Positions 53,011 to 61,147 of a stretch of DNA of 64,000 nucleotides are shown here, piece by piece; the stretch's first letter is position 1; every line of letters starts with the position of its first letter. The notes under the pieces are model-generated. The model did not search any database. It was not told the origin of the DNA and saw only the letters and a program-made list of their open reading frames with translations. A program made the translations under genes and the position numbers. The stretch covers positions 62,001 to 126,000 of the forward strand of contig NZ_AUGV01000008.1 of NCBI RefSeq assembly GCF_000422845.1, in the 5' to 3' direction. Source of the DNA: Oceanobacter kriegii DSM 6294. Lineage in GTDB: Bacteria > Pseudomonadota > Gammaproteobacteria > Pseudomonadales > Oceanobacteraceae.

Positions 53011-55455
53011 ATGACGGACTCCAACGTATCTGGCTGGGCGCGCGCCTTGCTATGGCTGGTGGGCGCTGTGTTTGCGCTGGCTGGCCTGGGGCTAACTGTG
53101 GGCGGTGTGGTTTTGATCACCGAAGGCGGTAGCTGGTACTACTTGCTGATGGGCCTGGCGGTATTGGCCTCGGGTGTTTTATTAATACGCGAAAATATTA
53201 TGGCTTTGACCGTATATTTTATAGCGTATGCAGTGACGGTTATTTGGGCAATATGGGAAGCCGGCTTTGAATTTTGGCCATTACACGCCCGTTTATATGC
53301 CTTTACCGTAATGGGCTTGTTGTTGCTGCTGGTGAATCCGATTTTGCGCAAGCAAAACGGCTACTTTACCCACGGGGCAAAACACTACGGCGCTGCTGCG
53401 GTGTTTGCCATTGCGGTGGTGGGCGGTTTTTGGGGCATGTTCCTGCCGCATGGTCAGCACAACTTTGTTGCGGATACGGGCTCGGTGAAAGTAACGCCAG
53501 CCACCGAACAGAAAAACTGGGACGCTTACGGCGGTACGTCGGAAGGTCAGCGTTTTGCGGCGCTGGACGACATTAACCGCGACACCGTTAAAGACCTGCA
53601 GGTGGCCTGGACCTACCGCACCGGTGACATCGCCGAGAGCACTGGCAACGGTTCTGAAGATCAGGAGACCCCGCTGCAAGTGGGCAATACCCTGTTCGTT
53701 TGTACTCCGCACAACAACGTCATTGCGTTGAACGCCGCCACCGGTGAAGAGAAGTGGAAAACCATCATCGATGCTCGCACCAAGGTGTGGATGCGTTGCC
53801 GTGGTTTGGCCTATTTCGATGCCGACCAGGCCGTTCAGCAGCCATCTACCGACAACAGCACTCCGGTCGATCTGACCAGTGTTCAGGCCTTCCTGCAGTC
53901 GGATAACAATCAGCAGTGTCGTCAGCGTGTGTACACCAACACCAATACCGGTGAGCTGATTGCACTGGACGCCAATACCGGTGAATTCTGTGAAGATTTT
54001 GGCTCCAACCCGGCCAAACCCGGCCGTGTTGATCTGAAAGCAGGCATTGGTGAAGGGGCGGATAACCTCTATTCCCTGACCTCTGCGCCTACCTTGGCGG
54101 GCACCACCATCGTTGTCGGCGGCCGTGTCGCGGATAACGTTGCGCTGGATATGCCGGGCGGCGTGGTGCGCGGTTTTGATGTCATTACCGGTGAGCTGAA
54201 ATGGGCGTTTGATCCGGGGAATCCGGACGACCGTCAGGCTCCAACCGATGGCCAGACGTACACCCGTTCGACTCCGAACGTGTGGGCGGGCATGACGTAT
54301 GACCCGGATTCCAACACCGTCTTTATGCCAGTGGGCAGTGCGGCGGTGGATCTGTGGGGTGTGGATCGCACCAAACTGGATGAAAAATACGGTGCCTCCG
54401 TACTGGCGGTTGACGCCACCACCGGTGATGAAAAGTGGGTGTATCAGACCGTTCATCACGACCTGTGGGACTTTGACGTGCCGATGCAGCCAACCCTGAT
54501 CGACTTCCCGACAGCGAATGGAAAAGTGCCTGCCGTGGTGGTGGGTACCAAGGCGGGTCAGATTTTTGTACTGGATCGCGCCACTGGCAAGCCACTGACC
54601 GAAGTGAAAGAAATGCCGGTGAAAACCGCCACCATTCCGGGCGAAAAATACGCCACCACTCAGCCGGTGTCTGTGGGCATGCCGCAAATCGGTACCCAGC
54701 ATCTGACCGAAGCGGATATGTGGGGCGCGACCGTTTTCGACCAGATGATGTGTCGTATCTCTTTCCAAAGCATGCGTTACGACGGCTTGTTTACCGCACC
54801 GGATACCGATGTATCCCTCAGCTTCCCGGGCTCGTTGGGTGGCATGAACTGGGGCGGTTTGTCGTATGACCCGGTATCTGACCTGCTGGTGGTGAACGAC
54901 ATGCGCCTGGGCCTGTGGGTGCAGATGGTGCAACAGCAGAAAGATGCCAAGGCGTCTGACGGCGGTGAAGCGGTGAACACAGGTATGGGTGCGGTGCCGT
55001 TGAAAGGCACGCCGTATTCCGTGAATAAAAACCGCTTCCTGTCGGCATTGGGCATTCCGTGTCAGGAGCCACCATTCGGTACTCTCACCGCCATTGATAT
55101 GAAGACCCAGAAAGTGGCCTGGGAAGCGCCATTGGGCACAGTACAGGATACCGGTCCGTTTGGTATCAAGATGAAAATGCCAATCCCGATTGGCATGCCG
55201 ACCATTGGTGGTTCGCTGACCACGCAAAGTGGCCTGATCTTCTTCGCTGCGACCCAGGATTACTACCTGCGTGCGTTCGACAGCGCCACTGGCGAGGAAG
55301 TATGGAAAGCCCGTTTGCCTGTGGGTAGCCAGGGCACGCCAATGACCTATCGCTCTCCTGAAGACGGCAAGCAGTATCTGGTGATTTCTGCCGGTGGTGC
55401 GCGTCAGTCGCCAGATCGTGGTGATTACGTGATTGCTTATGCTTTACCGAATTGA
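53011..55455 (+). CDS. gcd: Membrane-bound PQQ-dependent dehydrogenase, glucose/quinate/shikimate type
   Basis: 814 residues. Five N-terminal helices (about residues 10-150) anchor a periplasmic PQQ beta-propeller. NWDAYGGTSEGQRFAALDDI begins the propeller, and the W-motif repeats (IALNAATGEEKW, VLAVDATTGDEKWVYQTVHHDLWDFDVPMQPTL) include the catalytic-Asp HHDLWDFD. Full length for GCD. It oxidises aldoses to lactones and passes electrons to ubiquinone. No pqq synthesis genes are in the window. The substrate (glucose versus quinate) is not settled. A terminator follows. Confidence 0.93.
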   Translation: MTDSNVSGWARALLWLVGAVFALAGLGLTVGGVVLITEGGSWYYLLMGLAVLASGVLLIRENIMALTVYFIAYAVTVIWAIWEAGFEFWPLHARLYAFTVMGLLLLLVNPILRKQNGYFTHGAKHYGAAAVFAIAVVGGFWGMFLPHGQHNFVADTGSVKVTPATEQKNWDAYGGTSEGQRFAALDDINRDTVKDLQVAWTYRTGDIAESTGNGSEDQETPLQVGNTLFVCTPHNNVIALNAATGEEKWKTIIDARTKVWMRCRGLAYFDADQAVQQPSTDNSTPVDLTSVQAFLQSDNNQQCRQRVYTNTNTGELIALDANTGEFCEDFGSNPAKPGRVDLKAGIGEGADNLYSLTSAPTLAGTTIVVGGRVADNVALDMPGGVVRGFDVITGELKWAFDPGNPDDRQAPTDGQTYTRSTPNVWAGMTYDPDSNTVFMPVGSAAVDLWGVDRTKLDEKYGASVLAVDATTGDEKWVYQTVHHDLWDFDVPMQPTLIDFPTANGKVPAVVVGTKAGQIFVLDRATGKPLTEVKEMPVKTATIPGEKYATTQPVSVGMPQIGTQHLTEADMWGATVFDQMMCRISFQSMRYDGLFTAPDTDVSLSFPGSLGGMNWGGLSYDPVSDLLVVNDMRLGLWVQMVQQQKDAKASDGGEAVNTGMGAVPLKGTPYSVNKNRFLSALGIPCQEPPFGTLTAIDMKTQKVAWEAPLGTVQDTGPFGIKMKMPIPIGMPTIGGSLTTQSGLIFFAATQDYYLRAFDSATGEEVWKARLPVGSQGTPMTYRSPEDGKQYLVISAGGARQSPDRGDYVIAYALPN

Positions 55456-55503
55456 TTGCCTAATTGATCGCCGAATTGATCGGTAACTGGAGTAATTAAA
55501 CAA

Positions 55504-55536
55504 AGGGCGACCAGTGCAAGCGGGTCGCCCTTTTTT
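55504..55536 (+). terminator. Rho-independent terminator of gcd
   Basis: AGGGCGACC-agtgcaagc-GGGTCGCCCT stem followed by TTTTTT, 49 bp after the stop codon. Confidence 0.93.
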
Positions 55537-55649
55537 GAGCGTTTTGTTGTTTGTTCGTATGGCTGCACCAATCTGTTTTGCCTTATTAGGTTGTGCGCAA
55601 TACAAATGACGGCGTACAGTGAACCTAACCTGTTCACCACGAGCCGTTC

Positions 55650-56165
55650 ATGTCTCACCCAGCCCCCTCTGATACGCCAGCCCCCTCTGCTACGCCAGCC
55701 GATAGGGCTGCCAATCTGCAAACCCTTGCGCAACATGGCTTGTTGCTGGACCAGCAGATTTGCTTTCCCCTCTACGCCGCGTCCAATCTGGTGATTAAAG
55801 CCTATGGCCCGTTGTTGAAGCCGTTGGGGCTGACCTATCCGCAGTATCTGGTGATGCTGGCCCTGTGGCAGCATCAGAAAATGAACGTGGGTGAACTGGG
55901 CAAACAATTGCATCTGGATTCCGGCACCCTGACGCCGCTGCTGAAACGCATGGAAGCCAACGGACTGGTGTTGCGCCAGCGTTGTGCCACCGATGAGCGG
56001 CGGGTTAATGTGAGCCTCACCGATGCCGGTAAGGAACTTCAGCAGGCTGCTGCGGCCGTACCCCAGGCGATGGCTTGCCGCATGGCAGGAGACAGCCACT
56101 GGTTGCGGCAATTGCAAACCGATCTGAATTTATTGATTGAGCGGGTCGAGCAGTCGAACGCTTGA
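55650..56165 (+). CDS. ohrR: OhrR-type MarR family organic-peroxide sensor
   Basis: 171 residues. The N-terminal QQICFPLYAASNLVIKAYGPLLKPLGLTYPQYLVMLALW matches OhrR (LDxQLCFALYAAS), including the redox-active Cys that senses organic hydroperoxides. The winged helix follows (LGKQLHLDSGTLTPLLKRMEANGLVLRQRCATDERRV). An N-terminal Ser/Pro extension contains a 21-bp tandem duplication (PAPSDT/PAPSAT). It precedes gpx by 56 bp on the same strand and is likely its regulator. Confidence 0.9.
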   Translation: MSHPAPSDTPAPSATPADRAANLQTLAQHGLLLDQQICFPLYAASNLVIKAYGPLLKPLGLTYPQYLVMLALWQHQKMNVGELGKQLHLDSGTLTPLLKRMEANGLVLRQRCATDERRVNVSLTDAGKELQQAAAAVPQAMACRMAGDSHWLRQLQTDLNLLIERVEQSNA

Positions 56166-56221
56166 TCGTCGATTTCGGAACCGCGAGCGGTTTCATAAAC
56201 ATAACAACAGGAGAGCCTGTT

Positions 56222-56767
56222 ATGAGCATTCACGATATCGCAGTAACCACCATCGAAGGCAAAACCCAGCAGCTGGCGGACTTCAAAGGCAAAACCCTGC
56301 TGATTGTTAACGTTGCGTCCAAATGCGGCCTGACCCCGCAGTACGAAGCACTGGAAGCTCTGTACAAAGAGAAGAAAGACGCCGGTCTGGAAATTCTGGG
56401 CTTCCCTTGCAACCAGTTCCTGGGTCAGGAGCCGGGCACTGACGCTGAAGTAGCCGAGTTCTGCTCGCTGACTTACAACGTCACCTTCCCGATGTTCTCC
56501 AAGATTGAAGTGAACGGCGAAGGTCGCCACCCACTGTATCAATCCCTGATTGCCGCCCAGCCAAAACGCACGACTGCTGAAGGCTCTGGCTTCAAGGACA
56601 AGCTGGCTGGCATGAACCTGCTGTCTGACGACGAAACCGACGTGATGTGGAACTTCGAGAAGTTTCTGGTCGACGCCAATGGTCAGGTTGTCGGTCGTTT
56701 TGCACCGGATATGTCACCTGCTGACGCGGAACTGAAAGACGCGATCGAAGCTCAGCTGGCCAAGTAA
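56222..56767 (+). CDS. gpx: Glutathione peroxidase family thiol peroxidase
   Basis: 181 residues. Peroxidatic Cys in LLIVNVASKCGLTPQYEALEALY, Gln in GFPCNQFLGQEPG, Trp/Asn in MWNFEKFLVDANGQVVGRF, completing the GPx catalytic set. It reduces hydroperoxides using glutathione or thioredoxin. AGGAG precedes the ATG; the frame upstream overlaps ohrR and is not used. In most bacteria OhrR controls Ohr; here the partner is a GPx. Confidence 0.94.
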   Translation: MSIHDIAVTTIEGKTQQLADFKGKTLLIVNVASKCGLTPQYEALEALYKEKKDAGLEILGFPCNQFLGQEPGTDAEVAEFCSLTYNVTFPMFSKIEVNGEGRHPLYQSLIAAQPKRTTAEGSGFKDKLAGMNLLSDDETDVMWNFEKFLVDANGQVVGRFAPDMSPADAELKDAIEAQLAK

Positions 56768-56795
56768 GCCCAGTCTGGCGTCTGAAGTCTGAAGT

Positions 56796-56829
56796 AAAGC
56801 CCGATTGCTGTAAGGTGATCGGGCTTTTT
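56796..56829 (+). terminator. Rho-independent terminator of ohrR-gpx
   Basis: AAAGCCCGAT-tgctgtaaggtg-ATCGGGCTTT, followed by further T-rich sequence, 29 bp after the gpx stop. Confidence 0.9.
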
Positions 56830-56861
56830 GTTTTTTCATCGCGCGCATACCTTGCAAGAGC

Positions 56862-56887
56862 AGGTGGGAGCGAGCTTGCTCGCGATG
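56862..56887. repeat. Pseudomonas-type REP
   Basis: GTGGGAGCGAGCTTGCTCGC plus GA is the classical Pseudomonas REP unit with a GAGCGAGCTTGCTCGC stem. It lies directly after the MarR gene's stop. Confidence 0.85.
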
Positions 56888-56891
56888 TTTG

Positions 56892-57329
56892 TCACTCCTG
56901 TTTTAAATTTGCTCCCACTTTTCCCAGCAGGCTCAACAGGGTCTGGCATTCGTCGTCGGTTAATCCTGCTACCGCCTGTTCGGCCATTTGCCGGTTGAGC
57001 TGTTCAAACCCTGCTAACAAGGGGGCGCATTGGTCGGTGACCTGCAAGCGGGTAATACGACGGTCTTTTTCATCCGCTATACCCACAACCAATCCCTGTT
57101 TTTTCAAATTGCTGATGATGCGGGCGATCTGCCCCTTGTCGCGTCCGGAGCGTTCTACCAGATCTTTTTGGGTGGCACCGGGTGTCGCCGCAATAAAGCG
57201 CAGCGCCTTGAATTCCATGCCGGCGATGCCGTCGGAGTGCTCGCGGCTGAGCTGATGGTGGCGGCTACGGATGCTGCGTTGGATGTCGCCGATGGCGTCG
57301 AAGATGTGTTCCGGGAACGATCTGTTCAT
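56892..57329 (-). CDS. MarR family transcriptional regulator
   Basis: 145 residues with a MarR winged helix at about residues 45-95 (FKALRFIAATPGATQKDLVERSGRDKGQIARIISNLKKQGLVVGIADEKDRRITRLQVT). ATG at 57329 is used; a TTG 12 bp upstream is possible. It is divergent from a siderophore-interacting protein gene, with a palindromic operator in the 83-bp gap, so it likely represses both. Confidence 0.91.
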   Translation of the reverse strand: MNRSFPEHIFDAIGDIQRSIRSRHHQLSREHSDGIAGMEFKALRFIAATPGATQKDLVERSGRDKGQIARIISNLKKQGLVVGIADEKDRRITRLQVTDQCAPLLAGFEQLNRQMAEQAVAGLTDDECQTLLSLLGKVGANLKQE

Positions 57330-57342
57330 AAATGCGACCAAT

Positions 57343-57359
57343 GGTTGACCTTGTCAACC
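57343..57359. promoter_or_regulatory. Palindromic MarR operator candidate
   Basis: GGTTGAC-ctt-GTCAACC has perfect 7-bp arms. It starts 14 bp upstream of the marR start codon and lies between the divergent genes. The arms differ from the RutR-type operators (GTTGAC rather than TGACCA with an inward TGGTCA). Confidence 0.72.
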
Positions 57360-57412
57360 TAATCTCTTGGGTGTTTAATGGATGACATTATCAACCATCT
57401 GAGGAAAACTCA

Positions 57413-58228
57413 ATGAACAGATTACAAAGCAAGCTGGCATTGAGAGCCCGTAAAGCCGATGCCCTGCAAGCACGTTCCGGTGCTGTTACCACGCCTTCCA
57501 AACCCGCTGCCAGCCGTTCTATCCGTCGGGTACGCCATGACATCAAGGTGCGTCACGTAGCCGTGGCCAGTGTGCAGCATCCGTCGCCGGGTTTTGTGTC
57601 GATCCTTTTGCAGGGGGACGACCTGATCGATTTTCCCTCACAGTCGTTCGATGACCACATCAAGGTATTTGTGCCACAAGATGGCGCGGAAGCCATTCGA
57701 CGGGATTACACCCCGCGTTGTTTTGATGCTGCAACCGGCGACCTGACCATCGAGTTTGCCTTGCACGAGGGCGGCGCTGCCAGCGACTGGGCCAGCCGTT
57801 TGCAGGCCGGCGACCGGGTTCAGGTAGCCGGGCCAAAAGGTTCGATGGTGATTCCGATGGATTACCCGTGGTACTGGCTGATTGGCGACCCAACCTCGTT
57901 GCCTGCCATCAGCCGCTTTCTGGAAGAAGCGCCTGCCGGCTGCAAGGTGACGGTGGTGTGCCAGATTGCCAACGAAGGTGATCAACGCGAATTCGCGACA
58001 GCTGCCAACGCCGATGTGCATTGGGTCAGCGATTATCAGCAGCTGCTGGCCACCGTACATGAGCTTGAATTGCCAGCGGGCGAAGGCTTTGTATGGGGTG
58101 GTCTGGAAGGTCATACCGTGGCTCGTTTGCGCACCATGGTGCTGGAGCAAAAAGGCCACCCGCGTGAGCACAGCAAGTTGTCGGCTTATTGGAAACAGGG
58201 GCTGGCGGATTTCAGTGAGAAGGGCTGA
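57413..58228 (+). CDS. Siderophore-interacting protein (ferric-siderophore reductase, ViuB-like)
   Basis: 271 residues. FAD-binding reductase fold with family markers SFDDHIKVFVPQDG, RDYTPRCFDAATGDLTIEFALHEGGAASDWASRLQAGDRVQVAGPKGS, WYWLIGDPTSLPAISRFLEE and a C-terminal AYWKQGLADF. It releases iron from siderophores by reduction in the cytoplasm. The N-terminal 40 residues are basic and non-conserved. No siderophore receptor or synthesis gene is nearby. Divergent from the MarR gene. ATGAGGAAAAC before the start supplies a binding site. Confidence 0.91.
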   Translation: MNRLQSKLALRARKADALQARSGAVTTPSKPAASRSIRRVRHDIKVRHVAVASVQHPSPGFVSILLQGDDLIDFPSQSFDDHIKVFVPQDGAEAIRRDYTPRCFDAATGDLTIEFALHEGGAASDWASRLQAGDRVQVAGPKGSMVIPMDYPWYWLIGDPTSLPAISRFLEEAPAGCKVTVVCQIANEGDQREFATAANADVHWVSDYQQLLATVHELELPAGEGFVWGGLEGHTVARLRTMVLEQKGHPREHSKLSAYWKQGLADFSEKG

Positions 58229-58273
58229 GCGATTCAGCCCCGCCGTTTTGATGATCGATCGATGCAGGTTGTG

Positions 58274-58333
58274 CTGGGCAGGGCCCAGCCTACGGTCCCG
58301 GGTTGATCGATCGAGAGCAAGCTCTCTCCCACA
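58274..58333. repeat. Two REP-like palindromes
   Basis: CTGGGCagGGCCCAG (58274-58288) and GAGAGCAAGCTCTCTCCCACA (58313-58333). The second resembles an inverted GTGGGAG REP head. The 7-bp tandem array follows 8 bp later. Confidence 0.65.
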
Positions 58334-58341
58334 ATAGTGTT

Positions 58342-58397
58342 CGACACCCGACACCCGACACCCGACACCCGACACCCGACACCCGACACCCGACACC
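58342..58397. repeat. 7-bp tandem repeat CGACACC, eight perfect copies
   Basis: Eight uninterrupted CGACACC units. On the other strand this is GGTGTCG, the same unit as at 51131-51155. It lies between the siderophore-interacting and nucleoside-recognition genes and is not inside a real coding sequence. Perfect identity suggests an unstable, slippage-prone tract. Confidence 0.95.
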
Positions 58398-58510
58398 CGC
58401 CCAAAAACTGTACTGATCGAATCGATCGTTTCTGTATCTGTTGCAGTACAGTTGCCTGAGTAAACTATCGTCTTTATCACCTCACTGTTTCCTCGTTCGC
58501 TGGAGCTTCC

Positions 58511-59527
58511 GTGTCGCTTCCTTCCCGTTTTGTACGCCAGGTATTACCTGCCCTGGCGCAAGAAATCTGGTCTGTTTACTGGACCCTGTTCAAATTGATG
58601 GTGCCTGTGATTCTGGTGGTCAAGGTGCTGGAAGAGCTGGGGGCTATTCCGGTGATCAGTCAGGTATTGGCGCCGATTATGGGGCTGGTTGGCTTGCCTG
58701 AAAGCACCGGTCTGGTGTGGGCGACGACGCTGCTGACCAATATCTACGGCGGCATGATTGTGTTCTTCGAGCTGGCGTTGCAAAACCAGCTGACGGTGGC
58801 GCAAGTGACGGTGTTGGGCGGTATGTTGCTGGTGGCGCATGGCTTGCCGGTTGAGGTGCGCATTGTGCAGAAATCTGGCGTGCGCTGGTTGGTGGCATTG
58901 GCCATCCGCATGCTCGGGGCGCTGTTGTACGGCGCTATTCTGAATCTGGTGTATGCCTCGGGCGACTGGTTGCAGCAGCCTCTGACGCTGATGTGGCAGC
59001 CGGAGCTGCATGACCCCACCCTGTTGGAGTGGGGCGTTCAGCAAATCCAGAGTTTGTTGGTGATTCTGGCGGTGGTGTCGGTCTTGATCAGCCTGTTGAA
59101 ATTTTTGCGCTGGATTCATGTCGAGCGGGCGATGATCTGGCTGTTGCAGCCAGTGTTGCGACTGTTGGGCATCAGTAAACAGGCCGCCAGCCTGACCATT
59201 GTTGGTATGACGTTGGGGCTTTCGTTTGGCGGTGGCCTGCTGATTCAGGAAGCCAAAACCGGACATATCCACAAGCGCGATATTTTTGCGGCGATGTTTT
59301 TGCTGTCGCTGTGTCACAGTCTGATCGAAGACACCTTGCTGATTTTGCTGTTGGGTGCGGATATTTCCGGGGTGCTGTGGTTCCGTCTGGTGTTCTCACT
59401 GTTGGCGGTGGCGCTGGTGACTCGTTTGTTGGCGCGCTGCAGTGATGCTTTCTGGCAACGTTGGTTGGTGTATCCGGAGTCATTGTCGAATCCGGTTGCA
59501 GCGCAGGAGGCCAAGGCCAATGTCTGA
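58511..59527 (+). CDS. Nucleoside recognition (Gate) domain membrane protein
   Basis: 338 residues, GTG start. Two Gate-type helical repeats: TLFKLMVPVILVVKVLEELGAI with LTNIYGGMIVFFELAL, and the second half ILLLLAVVS-like helices with LSFGGGLLIQEAKTG. Such proteins are inner-membrane carriers or regulators of unknown substrate (YjiH/SpmAB/NupC-gate relatives). It overlaps rarD by 8 bp, so the two are co-translated. Confidence 0.85.
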   Translation: MSLPSRFVRQVLPALAQEIWSVYWTLFKLMVPVILVVKVLEELGAIPVISQVLAPIMGLVGLPESTGLVWATTLLTNIYGGMIVFFELALQNQLTVAQVTVLGGMLLVAHGLPVEVRIVQKSGVRWLVALAIRMLGALLYGAILNLVYASGDWLQQPLTLMWQPELHDPTLLEWGVQQIQSLLVILAVVSVLISLLKFLRWIHVERAMIWLLQPVLRLLGISKQAASLTIVGMTLGLSFGGGLLIQEAKTGHIHKRDIFAAMFLLSLCHSLIEDTLLILLLGADISGVLWFRLVFSLLAVALVTRLLARCSDAFWQRWLVYPESLSNPVAAQEAKANV

Positions 59528-60479
59528 AGTACGTTCTTCTGCTCCTCAGAGCAATCCGGCACAAAACCCGGCCCAGAATACGGTACAGAGCAGCAATGCC
59601 GGTATCTGGTTTGCCCTGTCGGCCTATGGCTTGTGGGGACTGTTTCCGGTCTATTTCAAATGGCTGGAAGACGTACCGGCGTTTGAAGTGCTGCTGCACC
59701 GGGTAGTGTGGTCGGTCGGCTTTTTGTTGGTATTGGTGCTGGTCACCAAGCGCTGGAAGGCGTTTGTGACTGTGATCAAACAGCCGAAGATGCTGCGTTG
59801 GCTGACACTGAGTGCGGTCACCATGGCGATCAACTGGCTGGTGTTTATCTGGGCGGTGGCCAACGAGCGGATTCTGGAAACCAGTCTGGGGTATTTCCTC
59901 AACCCGTTGATCAGTATTTTCCTCGGCATGGTGTTTTTGTCTGAGCGTTTGCGGCGAGGCCAGTGGATTGCCCTGTCGCTGGCGGCGGCGGGTGTGCTGG
60001 CTCAGGTGGTGATTTATGGCAGCTTGCCGTGGGTCGCCTTGGGGGTGTCGATCAGCTTTGGCCTGTATGGCTTGTTGCGTAAGCAGATTCCGGTGGAGTC
60101 GATTCTGGGGCTGTTTGTGGAAACCCTGATTTTGCTGCCGTTTGCCTTGGGCTACATGGTTTGGCTGGAGCAACAGGGCACCCTGACGTTTGGTCATGGT
60201 GACTGGCACACCAACGGGCTGCTGCTGGTGTCCGGCGTGGTAACCAGCATTCCGCTGCTGTTGTTTGCCGCCGGTGCTCGTCGATTACCACTGATGATGA
60301 TGGGTTTCCTGCAATATCTGGTGCCGACCATTTCGTTCTCGCTGGCGGTGCTGGTGTACAACGAGCCGGTCGACGATGCCAAACTGATGACGTTTATGGC
60401 GATTTGGGTCGCGCTGGTGATTTTTACGTTGGAAGGCCTGCGTAACCGAAGAAAATCGCTTTTGAAGCCGGTGGCCTGA
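59520..60479 (+). CDS. rarD: EamA family transporter RarD
   Basis: 319 residues, ten helices in two EamA halves. RarD markers: GIWFALSAYGLWGLFPVYFKWL, EVLLHRVVWSV, NWLVFIWAVANERILETSLGYFLNPLISIFLGMVFLSERL and GAARRLPLMMMGFLQYLVPTISFSLAVLVYNEP. The natural substrate is not known; the name comes from chloramphenicol sensitivity. Start at 59520 inside the previous gene. Confidence 0.93.
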   Translation: MSEVRSSAPQSNPAQNPAQNTVQSSNAGIWFALSAYGLWGLFPVYFKWLEDVPAFEVLLHRVVWSVGFLLVLVLVTKRWKAFVTVIKQPKMLRWLTLSAVTMAINWLVFIWAVANERILETSLGYFLNPLISIFLGMVFLSERLRRGQWIALSLAAAGVLAQVVIYGSLPWVALGVSISFGLYGLLRKQIPVESILGLFVETLILLPFALGYMVWLEQQGTLTFGHGDWHTNGLLLVSGVVTSIPLLLFAAGARRLPLMMMGFLQYLVPTISFSLAVLVYNEPVDDAKLMTFMAIWVALVIFTLEGLRNRRKSLLKPVA

Positions 60480-60814
60480 TCGTTTATTTGGCGATGGCCT
60501 GTTTGGCGTCTATTCGACTGTTGATCTTGCGGTTTGGTGGTCGAAAGGGGCGCTGTATCTGCAATCTGGTGGGTGATTCTTGCTGGTGTTTTAGGTCAAT
60601 ACAGGCCATTGGGGCGGGCGATAAAATGGCTCAGGGATTTTCCCCACAAAAACTATCAAATTGGTTTAAAAAACCATGAATTTGTCGTTATTTGTGCAAA
60701 TCATTTGGGTGGGTTTGAGTATGATTTGTACAGATATCGCGGTACACCTTCGACGATGTTAGCCGGGTTGGAATTGCCGCTAACCGCTCATCGAACGGAC
60801 TTTCGCGATTCTTG

Positions 60815-60966
60815 TTCTGACACTCTGTGTCCTCGTCCTTCGATCCTGCTGATCGAATCCTGCGTCGGTCCCTTCATCCCGGCGCAGGGCTCCGTGTGTA
60901 GACACGGTACCTCTAGTCTCTTAATCGAGGTTTTTTTAGCGCAGCCATTGGCTGCGCTTTTTTTTT
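60815..60966 (+). ncRNA. Candidate structured small RNA or leader
   Basis: A run of hairpins with little spacing: GACAC-tct-GTGTC (60819-60831), TTCGATC-ctgct-GATCGAA (60839-60857), a 10-bp CCTGCGTCGG/CCGGCGCAGG stem (60859-60888, one G-U pair), CCGTGT-gtag-ACACGG (60892-60907), ACCTC/GAGGT with seven T (60909-60937), then a strong terminator. No gene follows on this strand, so it is not a leader of anything visible. No known RNA family recognised. The 5' end is uncertain. Confidence 0.4.
60939..60966 (+). terminator. Strong rho-independent terminator
   Basis: GCGCAGCC-att-GGCTGCGC followed by nine T. It ends the candidate RNA and could also end read-through from rarD. Confidence 0.93.
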
Positions 60967-61028
60967 GCCTGCGATTTATTGCCTGTGATTTATTGCCTGT
61001 GATTGAACCGTACCATTTAACCCCGGCA

Positions 61029-61080
61029 TTGAGCCGTGCTGTCTAGAGGGGGCGTTGAGCGGTGCTGTTGAGAGGGGCTT
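61029..61080. repeat. 26-bp tandem duplication
   Basis: TTGAGCCGTGCTGTCTAGAG plus GGGGCG, followed by TTGAGCGGTGCTGTTGAGAG plus GGGCTT. A third partial unit (TTTAGAGGGGCTCGG) follows. Origin unknown. Confidence 0.75.
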
Positions 61081-61147
61081 TTTAGAGGGGCTCGGCATGG
61101 ACTGAGCAGACCTGGCCCCTTGGTAATGGTGACGGCGGCGGTGAGGT

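Larger units (their letters stand above)
60480..61147. other. 670-bp gene-free region with structured RNA candidate and tandem repeat
   Basis: The open frame at 60534-61046 has no family likeness and runs across five hairpins and a terminator, so it is rejected as coding. A hairpin TGGTTT/AAACCA lies at 60662-60676. A 26-bp imperfect tandem duplication occupies 61029-61080. The candidate RNA is listed separately. Confidence 0.55.

Noticed and set aside
53293-55227. 644-codon open frame opposite the PQQ dehydrogenase gene
   Set aside because: Antisense shadow of a well-matched gene; no domain likeness.
58342-58397. Short direct repeats that might be a CRISPR array
   Set aside because: Units are 7 bp, contiguous, with no spacers; simple tandem repeat.
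60534-61046. 170-codon + strand frame after rarD
   Set aside because: It crosses five hairpins and a rho-independent terminator and has no protein-like pattern.
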